Notes: generated from the sequence alone by a model not told the origin. Positions 50,256 through 63,018 are shown, numbered from the stretch's first letter. The stretch is DNA of 64,000 nt from Datnioides undecimradiatus (GCA_008933995.1 WARS01000030.1:6989304-7053303); one strand, 5' to 3'. Numbers and translations: made by a program.

Positions 50256-52502
50256 GAGAGATGTGGCAGCAGACAATTGTAAAGGAAGATAAATTGGGAC
50301 AGAGCTGCTCTTTTGATGGCCATTTTTTTCAGGGTCTCCTTGGTAGCGATTGTATGGGTTTCATTCATTAGACCACATGCAATGAAAAACAAGGAGAGAA
50401 ATATTGCCAGTCAGCCGCCAATACGCAGCTCTGCCTTTTCCTCCCAGGCAATATTTCACCTGGCATGACCTTCTCAAGTCAACACACCAAAGTGTTAATC
50501 ATGGAGAAAAACAATCAAAATTAATTTCCTCTTTTGTCTGGCTGCTCGTTGCTGTGTCACCAAACCTTCACAGCATCACGGACTTGGTTACTAGGAAAAG
50601 CTATTTACTGTTAACTGACTGTAAGTCAGTGCTGCTTGATAGAACAGGAACAATGTCCCAGAGCTACATCTTCATCCTCTCCACTTTGGCATTATGAATA
50701 AAAGATGACTGAAATGTTTTCATAATATATTCAGCATCTTTTTCCATGTTTTGGATGACTAAATCTAAACTCTTTATTAAATCTTCATATACAGCGCTTC
50801 TACATATGCTGCAGCATTTGGGTTACACTGTGCAGTATATGTACAATACAGGGCTGTTAAAATCCCTGTGAGGAGAAGCAGAACAAAAAGAACAAAAGAG
50901 GCTTTAACACGGATCCTGACTGTTTCACACTCCTCAAGGTCAGCTATATTTACCCATTATTTACAGAGCAGCTCGCACGTAACACTAAAAAACACAAAAT
51001 TATGGCTGTGCCATTAGAACAAAAGCGCACAAAAAAAGGAAAACGGAGGGAGAAAAATAGCTGAGTATCAGTTTTCCATGGTTGTCAGCGCTGGGATTAA
51101 TAGGAGCCATTTCGCCATAATGAGCTGTTAAGCGTTAGCTGCCAAAAAGCCTCTTCGTTTGCCTTTGAGTCTCAGCATACTTTGTCCAATTATAACAACT
51201 CTCTCTGTCTCTCTCTGGTCCTGCCGCTGTGAGCACTGCTGTTACCTGCGTGACGGCTGTCTGATTCCAGCTCTTGTTCGACAGCACAATCAGCACCTGA
51301 AACAACCATCTGCAGATGAGGTTTATAATGATATTGTACTGTCGTTACTACACGTGTTCTGTGATTCAACCGGACAACTTTCAGTCACACTACAATCCCA
51401 GCACCCAGTCTGATGGAACTGCTAGAGGCTCAAAACGTGAGAAGCAATAAAAAGTTGCAAAGAACAAGGAGCTCTTTTTTTAGGACTACTTGAGGAGTTT
51501 TTACTGGTCCAAGAGGCTTTGGAAACCTTTTCTCCATCAGCTACAGCAACGTCTTAGCAACCAAACCTTCAGTGAATGCGGTGAATCTATAAATCTTAGA
51601 ACACCATATAAACAGCATAAAGGGGATATCCCCCAAAGGACTGTTATCGCTGTTACATGATGTACATTTCTAAAGATCAATTGATGAAGTCAGCATAAAT
51701 AAACTAATGATACTAAATAAACTAATGGTACTGTGACTTAGACCAAAAAACAAACAGTGGAACATAGCAGAAATGATGATGTATGATATTCAGGCTGGGA
51801 ATTCACCTGACTCCAGTTCCACACATTACACTTAAGATTTAAGCCAGAAAATTAACATCATAAAGACCTGACATGGCTCCGGAAAAGAGCGTATGTTCTT
51901 CCACTTTTGAGAACAATCTTCAGGTCAGGTTAAATGAGACTTTCAGCAGCAAGAAAATGGATGACACATAGCTTCAATTTGCAGATGCTGTGACACAGTG
52001 TGTGCTGTCACGGGGGGGGGATAAGGAAGATGTATCTGAAGTCAAAACCTAAAATCTGTTCATGAAAATAAATGCACTTTCATAAACCTCAGTCAGCCTG
52101 AATCAGTCAGTTATCTTTCCCCCCATTCAGCTCAAAATCCCAGCATGTTAAATCACCTCAAACCCAACAAAGAAACAAACATCTTGGCGAAGGATTAAAT
52201 GTAATCATATACTGGTTGTGCAGCAGCTCTCTAGATTTACACAAATTCAGTGTCCTTAAAGCAATAAACACAAACATCAATATCCAAGAAAATCTTAAAA
52301 CATCTGTACATCCCGAGTCCTGTGAGTTTAATATAAGAAATGGAGAAGAATAAGAGAAGCCCTTTTTTTTAGCAGTGCTAAGGGTGATAAATGGAATTCA
52401 GACTCCATAACAAACAGTGAGTACAGAGAACTGTTGGATCATCTGTTTTTGTCTTGTGGTGTGAAGTTGTCACAGTTGCTTGCACACAGTACTGAAGCAG
52501 TC

Positions 52503-52751
52503 TGTGTGTGTGTGTGTGTGTGTAGGTGTGTGTGTGTGTGTGTGTGTGTGCCTGTGTGCGTGTGGTGTGTGAGCTTGTGAGTGTGTCCGTGCGTGCATGC
52601 GTGTGCACATTTGACAATGAATGTGTGGGAGGATGTGTCTAGTGAATGTGTGTTATACTTTCCAAATGTGTGTGGATACTTAAGTGTGCACATACTGTAG
52701 AGCAGATGTTTTTCTGTGTGGCTGTGTTTATGTGTGTATGTGTGTGTGTAA
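52503..52751. repeat. GT-rich microsatellite region (CA in the transcript) beside exon 2 donor
   Basis: The pure GT arrays are at 52503-52550; GT-rich sequence continues with interruptions to 52751, only 12 bp from the exon 2 donor at 52763. The transcript therefore reads CA-rich from about +13 to +260 of intron 2. Confidence 0.95.
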
Positions 52752-52763
52752 TTCTTTTCCTAC

Positions 52764-52886
52764 CAGCATAAGGGACTGGGGCATCCTTGTCTAGAGCTAC
52801 CAGTGGAGGGTCCAGCAGCACCGTGTCCATGTTCTCTGTGATCACACCATGGTAAGATGTCTCTATCCATGGCTTGTGCTTGTTGA
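52764..52886 (-). CDS. clstn2: clstn2 exon 2 (mature N-terminus, start of cadherin 1)
   Basis: The 123-bp exon reads (V)NKHKPWIETSYHGVITEN, then MDTVLLDPPLVALDKDAPVP and YA(G). This is the N-terminal calsyntenin block just after the signal peptide, including the LDKDAP segment that leads into cadherin repeat 1. The acceptor is CTCCTCCACAG before TCAACAAG, and the donor is GCTG followed by GTAGGAAAAG. Both flanking introns are phase 1, so the exon is symmetric and its loss would keep the frame. Forty whole codons fit exactly between the two split codons, and the split glycine is completed by exon 3. The neighbouring introns are very long: over 11 kb upstream and 27.5 kb downstream. The donor is followed in the transcript by a CA-rich stretch of about 260 nt. 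Identity is very secure; the number 2 is by analogy with other vertebrate calsyntenin genes. Confidence 0.97.
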
Positions 52887-55699
52887 CTGTGGAGGAGAGG
52901 TAAAAAGAGGAGGAACAGCAGAAATGTTACTGTCTTTCTTTGGAATCGTGCATCTGTACCTTCTGCCTAAATGCAAACTTAATTCTATATCATATTCTAA
53001 AAGATTGTTACTGAAGTTCAGATGCTTTGTTGTTTCTACCATACATTGTGCACTACACGAGGACTGAGCATGACAAAGCATCCGCTTTTTTAAAAACGCT
53101 ATGTTGGGATCATGCCCACACTTTGTGATTGATCTCCCAGGTTTTTACAGATGACAGGAGGACTAATGGAAGTCCAAAAATGAACATTGTAAAAAAGAAA
53201 TATTGATGTTTGTTGTATAGCTTTACATCCGTGATTGTCTTGCTTTAAAAAGGGCTTTGTGTTATCTAACAAAGCAATACGAAGAGCCACAAACCACACA
53301 ATTCCTCATTTTTACAAGAGAAGAGAAGAGAATAAAAGTGTAACTGACTTCCTCTCAGTTTGTATACACTGTATATACTCCTCCTCTCTAATAACTCTCT
53401 GTTGGCCTGGGGAGGTTGTGGACAGCCATGTGTCTCCGCACCAACAGCCACACTGCCAGTTCTGCTCCATTGGGCACTGCACAAAGCTTTAAACTTCTTT
53501 ACCTTGACTGAGTTCTTATAAAACAACTGAGTCTCAGCAGCCCAGAAAAACCTTAAAAACCTTGTTATAGCCATAAACACTTATTTTAGTGAGTGTTCTG
53601 AGCCGTACTCTTAACCCAGACATACTGAAATCACATTCAACTCTACGTTCAGCTCTGTGTTTTGACCTCTTTATTCTTCTCCCAGCACCATCACACCCGT
53701 TTCCACACTACGTTCTCAGTATCTCGTGTCTCTCTTTCCATCTCTCTGCCTGTTTCTGCCTCTCTGCATAGTGTTGTGCAAAACCGCCATGCCACAAATG
53801 TGACTGAAAGGTCAGAAGGATGAGTGGGAGATTAACACAGATCACCATCACACATAGTTACTGACACTGTAAATTAAACTTCCTCCCACTTGCTCGCAGC
53901 GGGATCTCACAAGTCAATAGAGACGGGTGTACAAGCCACAAGAACAACCATATGTGCACGCCTGTACACACGCACGTACGCAAATATCTCTGGTGTACAA
54001 GTGTCACTCTTTGCAGGGAGCCAGGATGTCAACTTGACCTTTCAATCCACTGAAGAGGAACGCTTTGTCTCATGCCAATGAGCAGATGACATGTCCAGCT
54101 GGCAGTGATTTAAAATGCATCAAACTGTTCCTAAAACCTCCTCATAGCTTTTCATCTGTTTGGATAAATTTCAGTAGTTTTTTCCTACTACTCTATTTTC
54201 TACCCCACATAATGAGTTGAAGAAACTTAGTCAAAGTAAAAAAATAAATTAAAAAGGAAATGCATGTCAGTACAGGTCAGTTTCAAGGAAATAAAAATGT
54301 TGCGAACAAAAAAAGAAGTTCTTCCCATTATTTACTAGGAATAACTGGGTATTTAGATGATCTTAGACCATAAGCTTTGTCAGTCACTTACATTTGTTTG
54401 TATTGGCTTTAATGGAATAAATCACTGATGAGATAAAACAACATTAACAAAATGTTATTATTGTCTCTGTGAATTACTTCTCATTCACATTTGCCTCCTC
54501 TAAAATGCACTGACAGAGACTGATGACGATGGATTGTTCTAGATAGGACTCTCGTCCTGCTGAGACCAGAGGACAGAGTGGATTATAGGGAGGGAAAGAG
54601 AACCACAAGGGAAGACATTATTCATACTAGGAGTCTCATCTCACGCTCATGCAGGAAATAGAAAGCACTGCAGCAAACAGCATGACTCTGCTGGAAAGTG
54701 GCGAGCAGAGAGTGGGGGCCTGTCCTCCAGTGATGTTTAGGCATTTTTACACATGAAATATTTTACTTATAATGGTGGAAAATCAGTGATTTAAAGCAGA
54801 CACTTTTATGGTATCGTGTAGGTACAGGTTAACCCTTGCACAGTACTTACAGCTTTCTTAGTATTTAGTCTTCTGTTCTGGTAAAATTTCCACCTAAAAG
54901 CAGAAGTGAAATGGACTGAAACAATCTTACAAATACTCCTCAAAACTAAGACCACATTAGACTGAGGCGCTGAGATGACTATAAAATAGACGACTATAAA
55001 AATGGGCCTTATTCAAGGGGGTCTTCATTTCTATGTGCCTGCACTTGCCAGTGTATATATGTATGAATCCATCATGCTCACATAGCATTTTATTTAGATT
55101 TGAAGATGTCTTACTAAGTCTAATAGCAGCCCACAGCTAGTGCAGTTTACTCATGGATGGCAGGTTCAATTTCTAGCTCGAGGTCTTACATTTATCCCAA
55201 ACAAATTGGGTGGTGGTTGAGGCAGCAGAGCTGTGACTCTTTAAAGGGAGTCTAATATAAGAGCTGTTTTGTAGAAAGCGCACACATCAGACCATGGAAA
55301 TGGGCAATTTCCAAAATGGCTTTCATGACATGTAGTACTGTAAAGCCATTAGTGATGCGTTTAAGGTATTCATCCATGACACCCTTGTGCTGAGCCGCGG
55401 CAATGAAACAAAAATTGAGGCAAGCTTAAGATAAAAGACAAAAAACTCAGCCAGGGGCAGCTGTAGAGATAAAGTCAGCCCTGCGACGAAATATATAGTT
55501 TATAAAGTTTTCCATAAGACCATCTCTGAAACTGAAATGCGTCGACAGCCATGCCAGTGGTTCTTTGAGTCTATACTGTGGCACAGCAGTGCTCAGTAGA
55601 GTTGGGACCGATCCAAAGCATCCATCAGTATTGGGTTTACTCCCATCAAATATCAGACTAGGATCATCAATCCATCTAAATATAGTCTGATGTTTTTAT

Positions 55700-55890
55700 G
55701 AATTACAAATATGCTACCCCATCTGAAGGTCGCTTGGCCTTGCATCACCCAAGATTAGTCTTTAGGGCACCACTGATGCACAAGATGTCGTGGAAAGCCA
55801 TCTACTAGTTAAGATATTTCCATAAAAGCAAAAAAATGCCAACCTGCTGGTGGCATGGAGTGAGCATCAGGGCATCAAAGAATTAATTTA
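55700..55890 (+). repeat. degenerate LINE 3'-tail-like interspersed repeat, copy C
   Basis: Words AGTTAAGATATTTCCATAAA, AAAATGCCAACCTGCTGGTG and GCATCAGGGCATCA align in order with the middle of the family seen in copy B (AGTTGTTGAGATATTTCA..., AATGTCAACCTCATGGTGGC, GTCAGGGGATCACCAAA as remembered). Strongly diverged and short, on the plus strand. Confidence 0.5.
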
Positions 55891-58649
55891 TGAATGCTAA
55901 TAATAAACATTGTTGTTGCATGTGGTTACTTCTTTAATAAGGTTACAAGTGTACACTGCAATATGCATGGTGTCTTTGGCCATTTCCGAAGGAACATCTG
56001 CAGCCATTATAGCATTATAGCATCAGCCTGCACATTATGGAAGGCTAATTCACTTAGTGGAAGAAACAGTCTAAAAGTGGATGTAGTACAGCGCTGGATA
56101 AAATCTGAGATGACAGTAATATGAAGGCAGAAATCCAGAAACAAGATAGTGTTTCCTGTAAATAACATTACCTCAGGGGATTGTCTACTTATCCATTCTG
56201 GTATTGAAATCATAACAGTTTGTGTCTTCCCCTAGGACTGAGGCTCATGAAAACTATTACTATATTACTGTAGGGACACGGGTGCTTGATAATCTATATT
56301 TAATTTGGGTCTCAGCTCATATTTGAAGAGACACTGCATTACCGTGCCATGTATTGATCAATTTAAGTCACGTCAGATCCATTTCTTGTTAGCATTTATT
56401 TGATCAGGAGTAATCCTTCCATAGATTACGGTAAGGGAAAATACCAAGGCGAGGATAACAACAACACCACCAACAAGAAATGACATCATGAAGGAGAAGA
56501 AAAGGGAGGAGGACAGACAAAGAAAAAACATTTCATTCTTTCTCTACGCGTAAAAGTTGTGTCAGATTCTGAAAGTCTTGTTTTCTTAGACATGTCACTT
56601 CAAAGCTGAGGAGCCTCCTTGAGATTTAATCCTTGACTGTGGACCATCCACAGATCAGGTTCTCCTAAAATTCTTGGTAACCTGCACACAGAAACCAGTA
56701 TAGTTTGATGGGTAACCTCTCTGCTTTTAATGCAAATTTCATGAGGCACTTGACAATCTATACACAATTTAGAGGCACCAGGAGGGAAAAGTGAGACAAT
56801 GAACTCCACAAACAACCAAATAATGAGAGAGGAGGATGAAATAAGTGGTGCGGATCAGTAACAGGGAGCTAAGAAAAGAAAAGTAGGAGAAGAAATGATC
56901 ACAGAGGATTCATCACCATTTTCGTAACATAATAGAATAATGACAAAACCTCGGCGCTGTCGAAAGGTGACAAAGCAGACTGAGCACGTGCAAATCAGCT
57001 GTTACCTCCCAGTGCCCTGGTTGCACATACAAACACATGCACGCACTCATCACGCTAACAGTATGAGCACGGTATTATCATGAAGTGCCCTCAGAAATAT
57101 CCAGCTCACAATTAATGGCTGACACAATCTGCATTCGGTCGACTCATAAGCTACCATTAGTCAAGAGCAGGAACTGAAGTAGATGATAAAGATGGATATA
57201 ACGAATGTGAGAACTCATGTATGCTGCTGTGTCCAATGTACTACATGTGTCTAATGTAAATGCAATATCCCTGACTGGAGTCTGGCAGAGGACATACATC
57301 ATATGATATCCTCTTCATGTTTCCTGTCTCCCTCTTTTGTCATAACCATCCAATATGTGTGAAAGGTCACACAAAAATCAAGAAAAATGGCAACAAAGCC
57401 CATTTGTAACATGTTATCAACTTTTCACTTCTCTTTTTTGCCCTTATCTTTTAGTGTCAGTAATCAAATTATAGAAGAAAATGCAGCAAACTTTTAAAAC
57501 ATTATACCAGGTACCAGTTGATATTCAGTGAGATCAGCGATCAGCCAGAGAGGATTAGAGTAAAGAAAAAAATAGTAAGAAAATTTATTGTTTTCAAGCT
57601 ATATAATTAAAAAGTGGTTTCAACATTTGTGCTATAAATTGAAAAATACTGTTTCGAGTCGATATTAATCACTGTTGGTGTTAACGTCACTCAATCTCAG
57701 TTTAAACCGAAGAGGTTGGGTGTTTAATCATGCAGCCAAGAGATAAAGCACCTCTTTCTTTGTTTCTTTCTTCATTTAAGAAGAATAAAGTACTACTGAC
57801 TTGCATTCAATTATAGTTAACTGACTGCCTGATATCATTTTACAGAAGCTCAGAGCATTTGAGACTTTTATTTTTTTAAATTATCCGACAAATATTAGAA
57901 ATTCATTTTTGTCACATTTGAAAAAACTGTGAAATCCAGTCTTTCCTAACATCATGACAGCCGTCCCAATATTCAACAATAGCTTTTATTCTTGGTTTCT
58001 CTAATGAGGCAGTTAAAACAAATCACCTCATTCTGCACTTGTCTCTTACAGTGAGGTGTCCGTGCGGGAAAGTGTTTGATGTGATGCTGTTAGTTTAACA
58101 GTTAATGTGGTCAGAGAATTAAAACTGCAGATTCAGAGGCATTCAGCTCAGTTAGGAGGTGATAATTGCTTCAGTGGTGAACAGTGAATCTCATTACAGC
58201 ACAATTCCACCATTAATTGAGCACAACTTAATAAAAACTACGAAGGTGTTAATCATATATAGCCGCATACACGGACACACATGAACAGACATGATGGGCA
58301 AGTTCAGTCCAAGTCAGTAATGTGTATGAAAATATCCTCAGTATGATATGATCACACCTCCATGCAAATGACAACACGTTCACAGCGTTGCAAAGATCAT
58401 TCCCAAGATCACAGGCAGATGTGGGCAACTAATTTTCAATATGCAATATAGAGCTGCTTTATTGTTCAATGTTACATTCTGTTTATAGAAATATGTTACT
58501 GTTGCCAAAATAACTGCAGTACAACTAGTCTTATGTTTGGCTAAATATTATAAATAACTTGTGCAGTCTGATTATTAATATGGATGCAGTTATGGTGTTG
58601 CAGAATGACAGTGTCTGTGGTTTGTGAATGGAGAAAAGGTGTTTTCTTA

Positions 58650-58930
58650 AGCATGTCGGGGATTGTTCACGGTGAAGTTGTCCCCCAGGGTCAGACTGTC
58701 AGTGGAGAGACCGCACTGTCCTGAGGAAGTTTCAGTTCACACAACTTGAACTGTGCACAATATTGTTTTGGTTCTCCACCATGTCACAGTGAAAATGCAC
58801 AGTTTTTGTTGTTGTTGTTATTGTTTTGGGGTTTTTTGAATCAACAGAATCATCACTCTCCACACACCGTACTCACTGGATTTGGCGACAGCGATTTCTT
58901 CCTCGAAATGGAATTAAAGATAAAAGATCG
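58650..58930 (+). pseudogene. mariner-family transposase fragment, second copy (decayed)
   Basis: The plus-strand frame reads GIVHGEVVPQGQTVSGE (58659-58709), matching the mariner block RGIVHxEFVPxGQTVNxE. CTCCACCATGTCACAG near 58774 sits where LHHDNAPAH is expected. HTPYSLDLAT, then after a one-base shift SDFFLEMELKIKDR, corresponds to PPYSPDLAPCDFFLFPKMKLKLKGR, with the third catalytic Asp kept. A T-rich insertion interrupts the region between these blocks (about 58800-58850). Multiple stops and shifts show a dead copy. No terminal repeats found. It lies in intron 1, same orientation as the copy at 30995. Confidence 0.72.
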
Positions 58931-59097
58931 TTCAGCAGTGTCTCAGTGGCATAACTGTGACTTGAAGTATTTATTTACTTTTTAAAATTTTAACAACACT
59001 GCTTAAACATTAGCTTGATGCCCAACAAAAAGGCACTATATTTATGCATTTGTGTACATTTTCCAACTGGAGTACTACTGTCGATGCAGATGCAGCA

Positions 59098-59130
59098 ACA
59101 CACACACGCACACACATACACGCACACACC
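59098..59130. repeat. CA microsatellite, interrupted
   Basis: CA units with CG and TA variants. Confidence 0.93.
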
Positions 59131-61203
59131 GCTTTTGCATCACTCCAATCTGCAGGATTGCTCTATCAGCTCCATGGGGCGTTTCAGCATTTTTGAGCTC
59201 ATTGGTTATATGGCCCCAAAATATATTACTTTGGTTCACTCACACCACACTCTTCATCTCTGTTTCCAGCCACAGCAGGCAGTTATTTTCAGCAAAAGAG
59301 TGCTGATAAACACACTGTATGCTACCTGCCCAGCACCAAGTGTTCAATGAGCTGGTGAACATAATGGACCATTTAGCAGCTAAAGCCAGAGCCAGATTTA
59401 TTCTTTTGCATCCGTTTTGCAGCCAAAGACGTGGTTCTAAATGAATTCTAATGTTGCGTCGGACGGATGTTATTAGGCAATAATCACATATGGTATAACA
59501 ACTTTATAAGCTCATCTTGTGTTAGTGTTCAAACAAGTTGTGCTTCCAATTTACTTTAACTTCACTTTGCCCCTTCCTTGGTCAAGACACTGCCATTGAA
59601 TTTTCTTTAGTTTTGGGATCAAAAAGCCTCCCTACACAGACAGATAACCCGCTTCCATTGCACAATATTTATTCTATATGTACTTGAAACAACTAAGAGA
59701 CCACTAATCAATGGGTTCCAGGGACCAGCACTAAGAAGTCTGATATATCCATTAACACAACAAGTAAAATGTAAAATGCTACAGCAATCTCCAATACAGC
59801 AACCAAATACAACAACAGCAGATTAGGCATTAGAAACTCTCACTCCCAGGAGTAGTGGGACAAACTCATTACATTATGTCCATAAGTACTATGAGCATCT
59901 AGTCTGACTTTTAGAGTCCCACTGCTGAGGTGTAAGACGCAGTTAGCAAAAACAGTGTAATTAGGTATATTGACTGCCGCATATACAGTAAGTCCTGCAC
60001 TTTAAGCAGAGCTGGGTTGGAGCTGGCCGGTGGGTCATTTTCAGAACATTAGTTCTTCCCACTCACTTTCTCCCAGGACCTTTCCTATGTGTACAGTTAG
60101 ATTTGCAGGCAGTGCTGTTTTTCTGAGTGCTTTTTTTTTAAACTACTCATTAAAAGGGGCCATAAACTCTGATCTCCACCAACCACCTGCAATAAATACC
60201 CCCCCAGTTGTGAAGACAATTAGTTTACGAAGGTTTTGATTTAATTTGACTTGGCCCGCAATCCCATCAAGACAATTCAGAGGTTGCTTTCTGTCTATCT
60301 GAAAAACAACACGTGAGATACAGATGTGCCATAATTGCTCTGCAACATACAGCTTCCTCCTTCTCCTTTCTCCAGCCTGCTGCTGGCTGCATGTAAACAA
60401 AACAGAGGAGGGAAACAAAGCCTCTTTAATTGGCATCAAATATTTTGCACGTAGCAGTCCAATTTCTATGGGCATGTAAGGAAAACAACTGCAGAGTTAT
60501 TTAGATATGTCTGAGAATAGAGTGTGCATGTGCGTGAGAGTTTGCAGAATAGATGGCCGTGGAAAAAAAAAATAGTGAGAACAAACTGAAAAATGAAATC
60601 ACATGGTGAAGTGAGTGAGGGAGCAAAAAAAAACAACTTATTTAAGTAGAGCTGAAAAAATACAGAGAAAAATACATGTAATCACACACAGGCGGGAATG
60701 AAGGGAGAACGGATGAGGGGAAGGAACTAAATGGTCTGTGGTGGTATTGTGTCTGTGACTGTGAGCCGAAACTTCTGATGGATCTAATGAGTCAGCGAAA
60801 TCCTGCAGAGGATGAGTGGGCGGAGTTAATACAGAAAATGACAACAATTAGAAAAAAAATCTCTTAATGTCTGTCAGTATATGATAGATGGGATTTACCA
60901 GTCTTAACTCAAGAAGGAGTACACAGAACACAAAAGGAGCACCCACAACACAACACGCAAAATAAATGCACAAATCATAAGACGTATCAGACATCAAACA
61001 TCAGAGTGCTAACCTCCAAATTATTAACAGCGAGATAACAGTTCTGCTGTAGTTTGAGGCAGATGACAAGTCTTGTCTTTCATTTAATTAATCAGAAACA
61101 CTATTTGCATTAGCGCCAATTCTCAAAAGAATAATAATTGGTGTCATAACACTTCTAGGCAAACATTGCAATTTGTTTAACTCCCTAATTATGTTTTTTT
61201 CTC

Positions 61204-61231
61204 AGCTGTGGCATTTCCTGATGCCACAGCT
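61204..61231. repeat. perfect 11-bp hairpin, 6-nt loop
   Basis: AGCTGTGGCAT, loop TTCCTG, ATGCCACAGCT. It sits in an AT-rich block with several TAAT/ATTA cores (about 61080-61280). Confidence 0.9.
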
Positions 61232-61555
61232 AAAGCGATACCTGGGGAGTCTCAAAATGTCAATTGTTTGTCATTAGAGCGCTTGGCATTCACTATAAGG
61301 AAATATTGAGCCTTACTGAAAGAAACTCAGTCTGCCTGCCTTACAGAATGGCACTCAATAATAAAGCACATTTGTTTTTCCTCCTTGTCTGTCTCATTTG
61401 TTGATTTACAGTACAATGAGAGAGGGACGGAGCGTGTCTTGGATAACTAACAATGGCTCTGATTAGGTTCTGCAGGAAAAGCGATGCAGAGTGCACTGAG
61501 TGATGGCTTACTGTCGATTAGTTTCACTGAGTGGGCCAATGAAGAGGCACGACTG

Positions 61556-61700
61556 TAGGATTTGAAAGGAGTGAAGTGAAAGTGGAGTGGAGGGAGAAGG
61601 ACAACAAAGACAGAACAGAGGAGGGGATGTGAGGGAGGAGGGGGAGGGAGGTGATATCTCCATTAACAGAAAGCAGCAGGCGGTGAGAGGAGCCACGGTG
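61556..61700. repeat. purine-rich tract
   Basis: G/A-dominated plus strand (GGAGTGGAGGGAGAAGG, GAGGGAGGAGGGGGAGGGAG); G-runs here might allow a quadruplex on the plus strand. Confidence 0.75.
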
Positions 61701-62964
61701 GGGAGAAATGGATGGCTGTGTGACTGACTAGATTGAATAAGAAACTGTTCCACTCTGCAGACTTGGGCGTCATGCAATGATCAAGCAACGTAAACAGTCG
61801 ACCATTTGCACTTATTTCAACACACTTCAAATGCAACAATCTGCGACATGTCGAAAAACTTTAAATGGAAATTCCACACTCTGACCGGCTGAAGAGTGAG
61901 TGATTCCTCCATCTGTTTATGTCTAGTTTTGCATCACATATCCAGTGACATTTTTTTGCACCTCTCACGCAAAAGCAGACTGTAAAGAGTGCAGGAACTG
62001 AGAACAAGTTTTGACAGCTTGAACAGCTTTACATGGCGTTTCATTCAACCAACATTCATTCATTCATTTTATAATGAACAGTTAAAGGGAGTGCCGCGAT
62101 CATTTAAATATATTTACGTATTTACTGCCGTCCACATCTTGTGTTACCAAAGTCATTGTTAGATGCATCCATGCACTTCTGCATCCTTTGATACTTGTGT
62201 TGTTGCAGTTTCAATGAGGCAGTGTCAGCTTCTCCAAAATTTAGTGACGTTGTTTTAATAAACAGAAATGACTGGCAGCTGATTGTTTCCTCATAGGGGG
62301 TTAAAAGATTCCCCTGATATCCCCAACTACACTGAGTGAGTGTTAACACCAGTGGCGATCTGGACAGTCCACTTCATTTTGTAACTGTTGGTAATTATAG
62401 TTCCATCCTAATCCTGCGCTGTTAAAGGATGAATTTCTAAAGAGTTGGGAAAATAAAATGCAAATCAGTGTGTTTGCTGAAACTACTGTTATGCAAATCT
62501 AGTCTGTGGCTGTGACAAGATTACATGATTAACTGAGCATCAGTGGCGCTGACAGAATTTGATGCTATAGTTTCAAAAAAGACCCAAATCTGTTTCTGAA
62601 CATTTTATCTATCTTTGCTATTTGTCATCAGCAAAGAGAAATGTAGCCAGCCCTGACCATCTGCATTTGTTAAAACAATAAAAATCACAGCAGGTGAATC
62701 ATCATCAGTTTTGTATTGGGACCTTCAGACCTTCGAGTATCTTGTGTACAAAGAAAATGTAAGATAATTTGTAATGTAAAAGTAATTTCAGTGTTTTGGG
62801 TAATTTGGAGTATTTCATATTTTGGTTGAAGTGTAGTCAAAATATTTCTTCAACTACAACCTGAACTACACCCCAACTTCAACTCACAGTTGTTCAACAA
62901 AAGTTGATAATAAATCTTTGGGTTGTAGAAATTAAAATCTTACTTGCAAATGTTGAAACTGAGT

Positions 62965-63018
62965 TGATTTGGGTTTGATTTACAATTTGATTTGATTATG
63001 ATTTGATTTGATTTGATG
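62965..63018. repeat. TTTGA pentanucleotide repeat, imperfect
   Basis: TTGATTTG units, about seven, with interruptions; the cleanest run is 62996-63016. Confidence 0.88.

Larger units (their letters stand above)
25242..52763 (-). other. clstn2: clstn2 intron 2 (27.5 kb)
   Basis: Phase 1, GTAGGA donor and TTGCAG acceptor. The intron holds most of the mobile-element debris: a mariner transposase fragment (about 30995-31470), a MITE (about 31997-32168), a LINE-tail-like copy (about 35660-36055) and a hAT-like element (45097-45805). It also has microsatellites at about 30082-30403, 41601, 44429, 47193, 47767-47825 and 52503, and purine/pyrimidine tracts at 34845-35300, 46801-46940 and 49761-50255. 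Stretches 25300-29990, 32200-34800, 36100-45000 and 45850-49700 otherwise show only AT-rich sequence. Conserved-looking non-coding blocks are listed under findings. No nested gene is supported. Confidence 0.9.

Noticed and set aside
49812-50392. Overlapping minus-strand ORFs of about 100-120 codons
   Set aside because: Artefact of the purine-rich plus strand, which removes stops on the other strand.
52378-52693. ORFs rich in HT repeats
   Set aside because: Direct translation of the GT/CA microsatellite.
53266-53580. 104-codon minus-strand ORF in intron 1, considered as exon 1
   Set aside because: No signal peptide pattern, no donor giving a phase 1 join to exon 2, and not GC-rich like calsyntenin first exons.
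55125-55210. Possible tRNA-derived SINE (GGCAGGTTCAATTTCTAGCT looks like a B box)
   Set aside because: No A box at the right distance and no recognisable SINE body; too degenerate to support.
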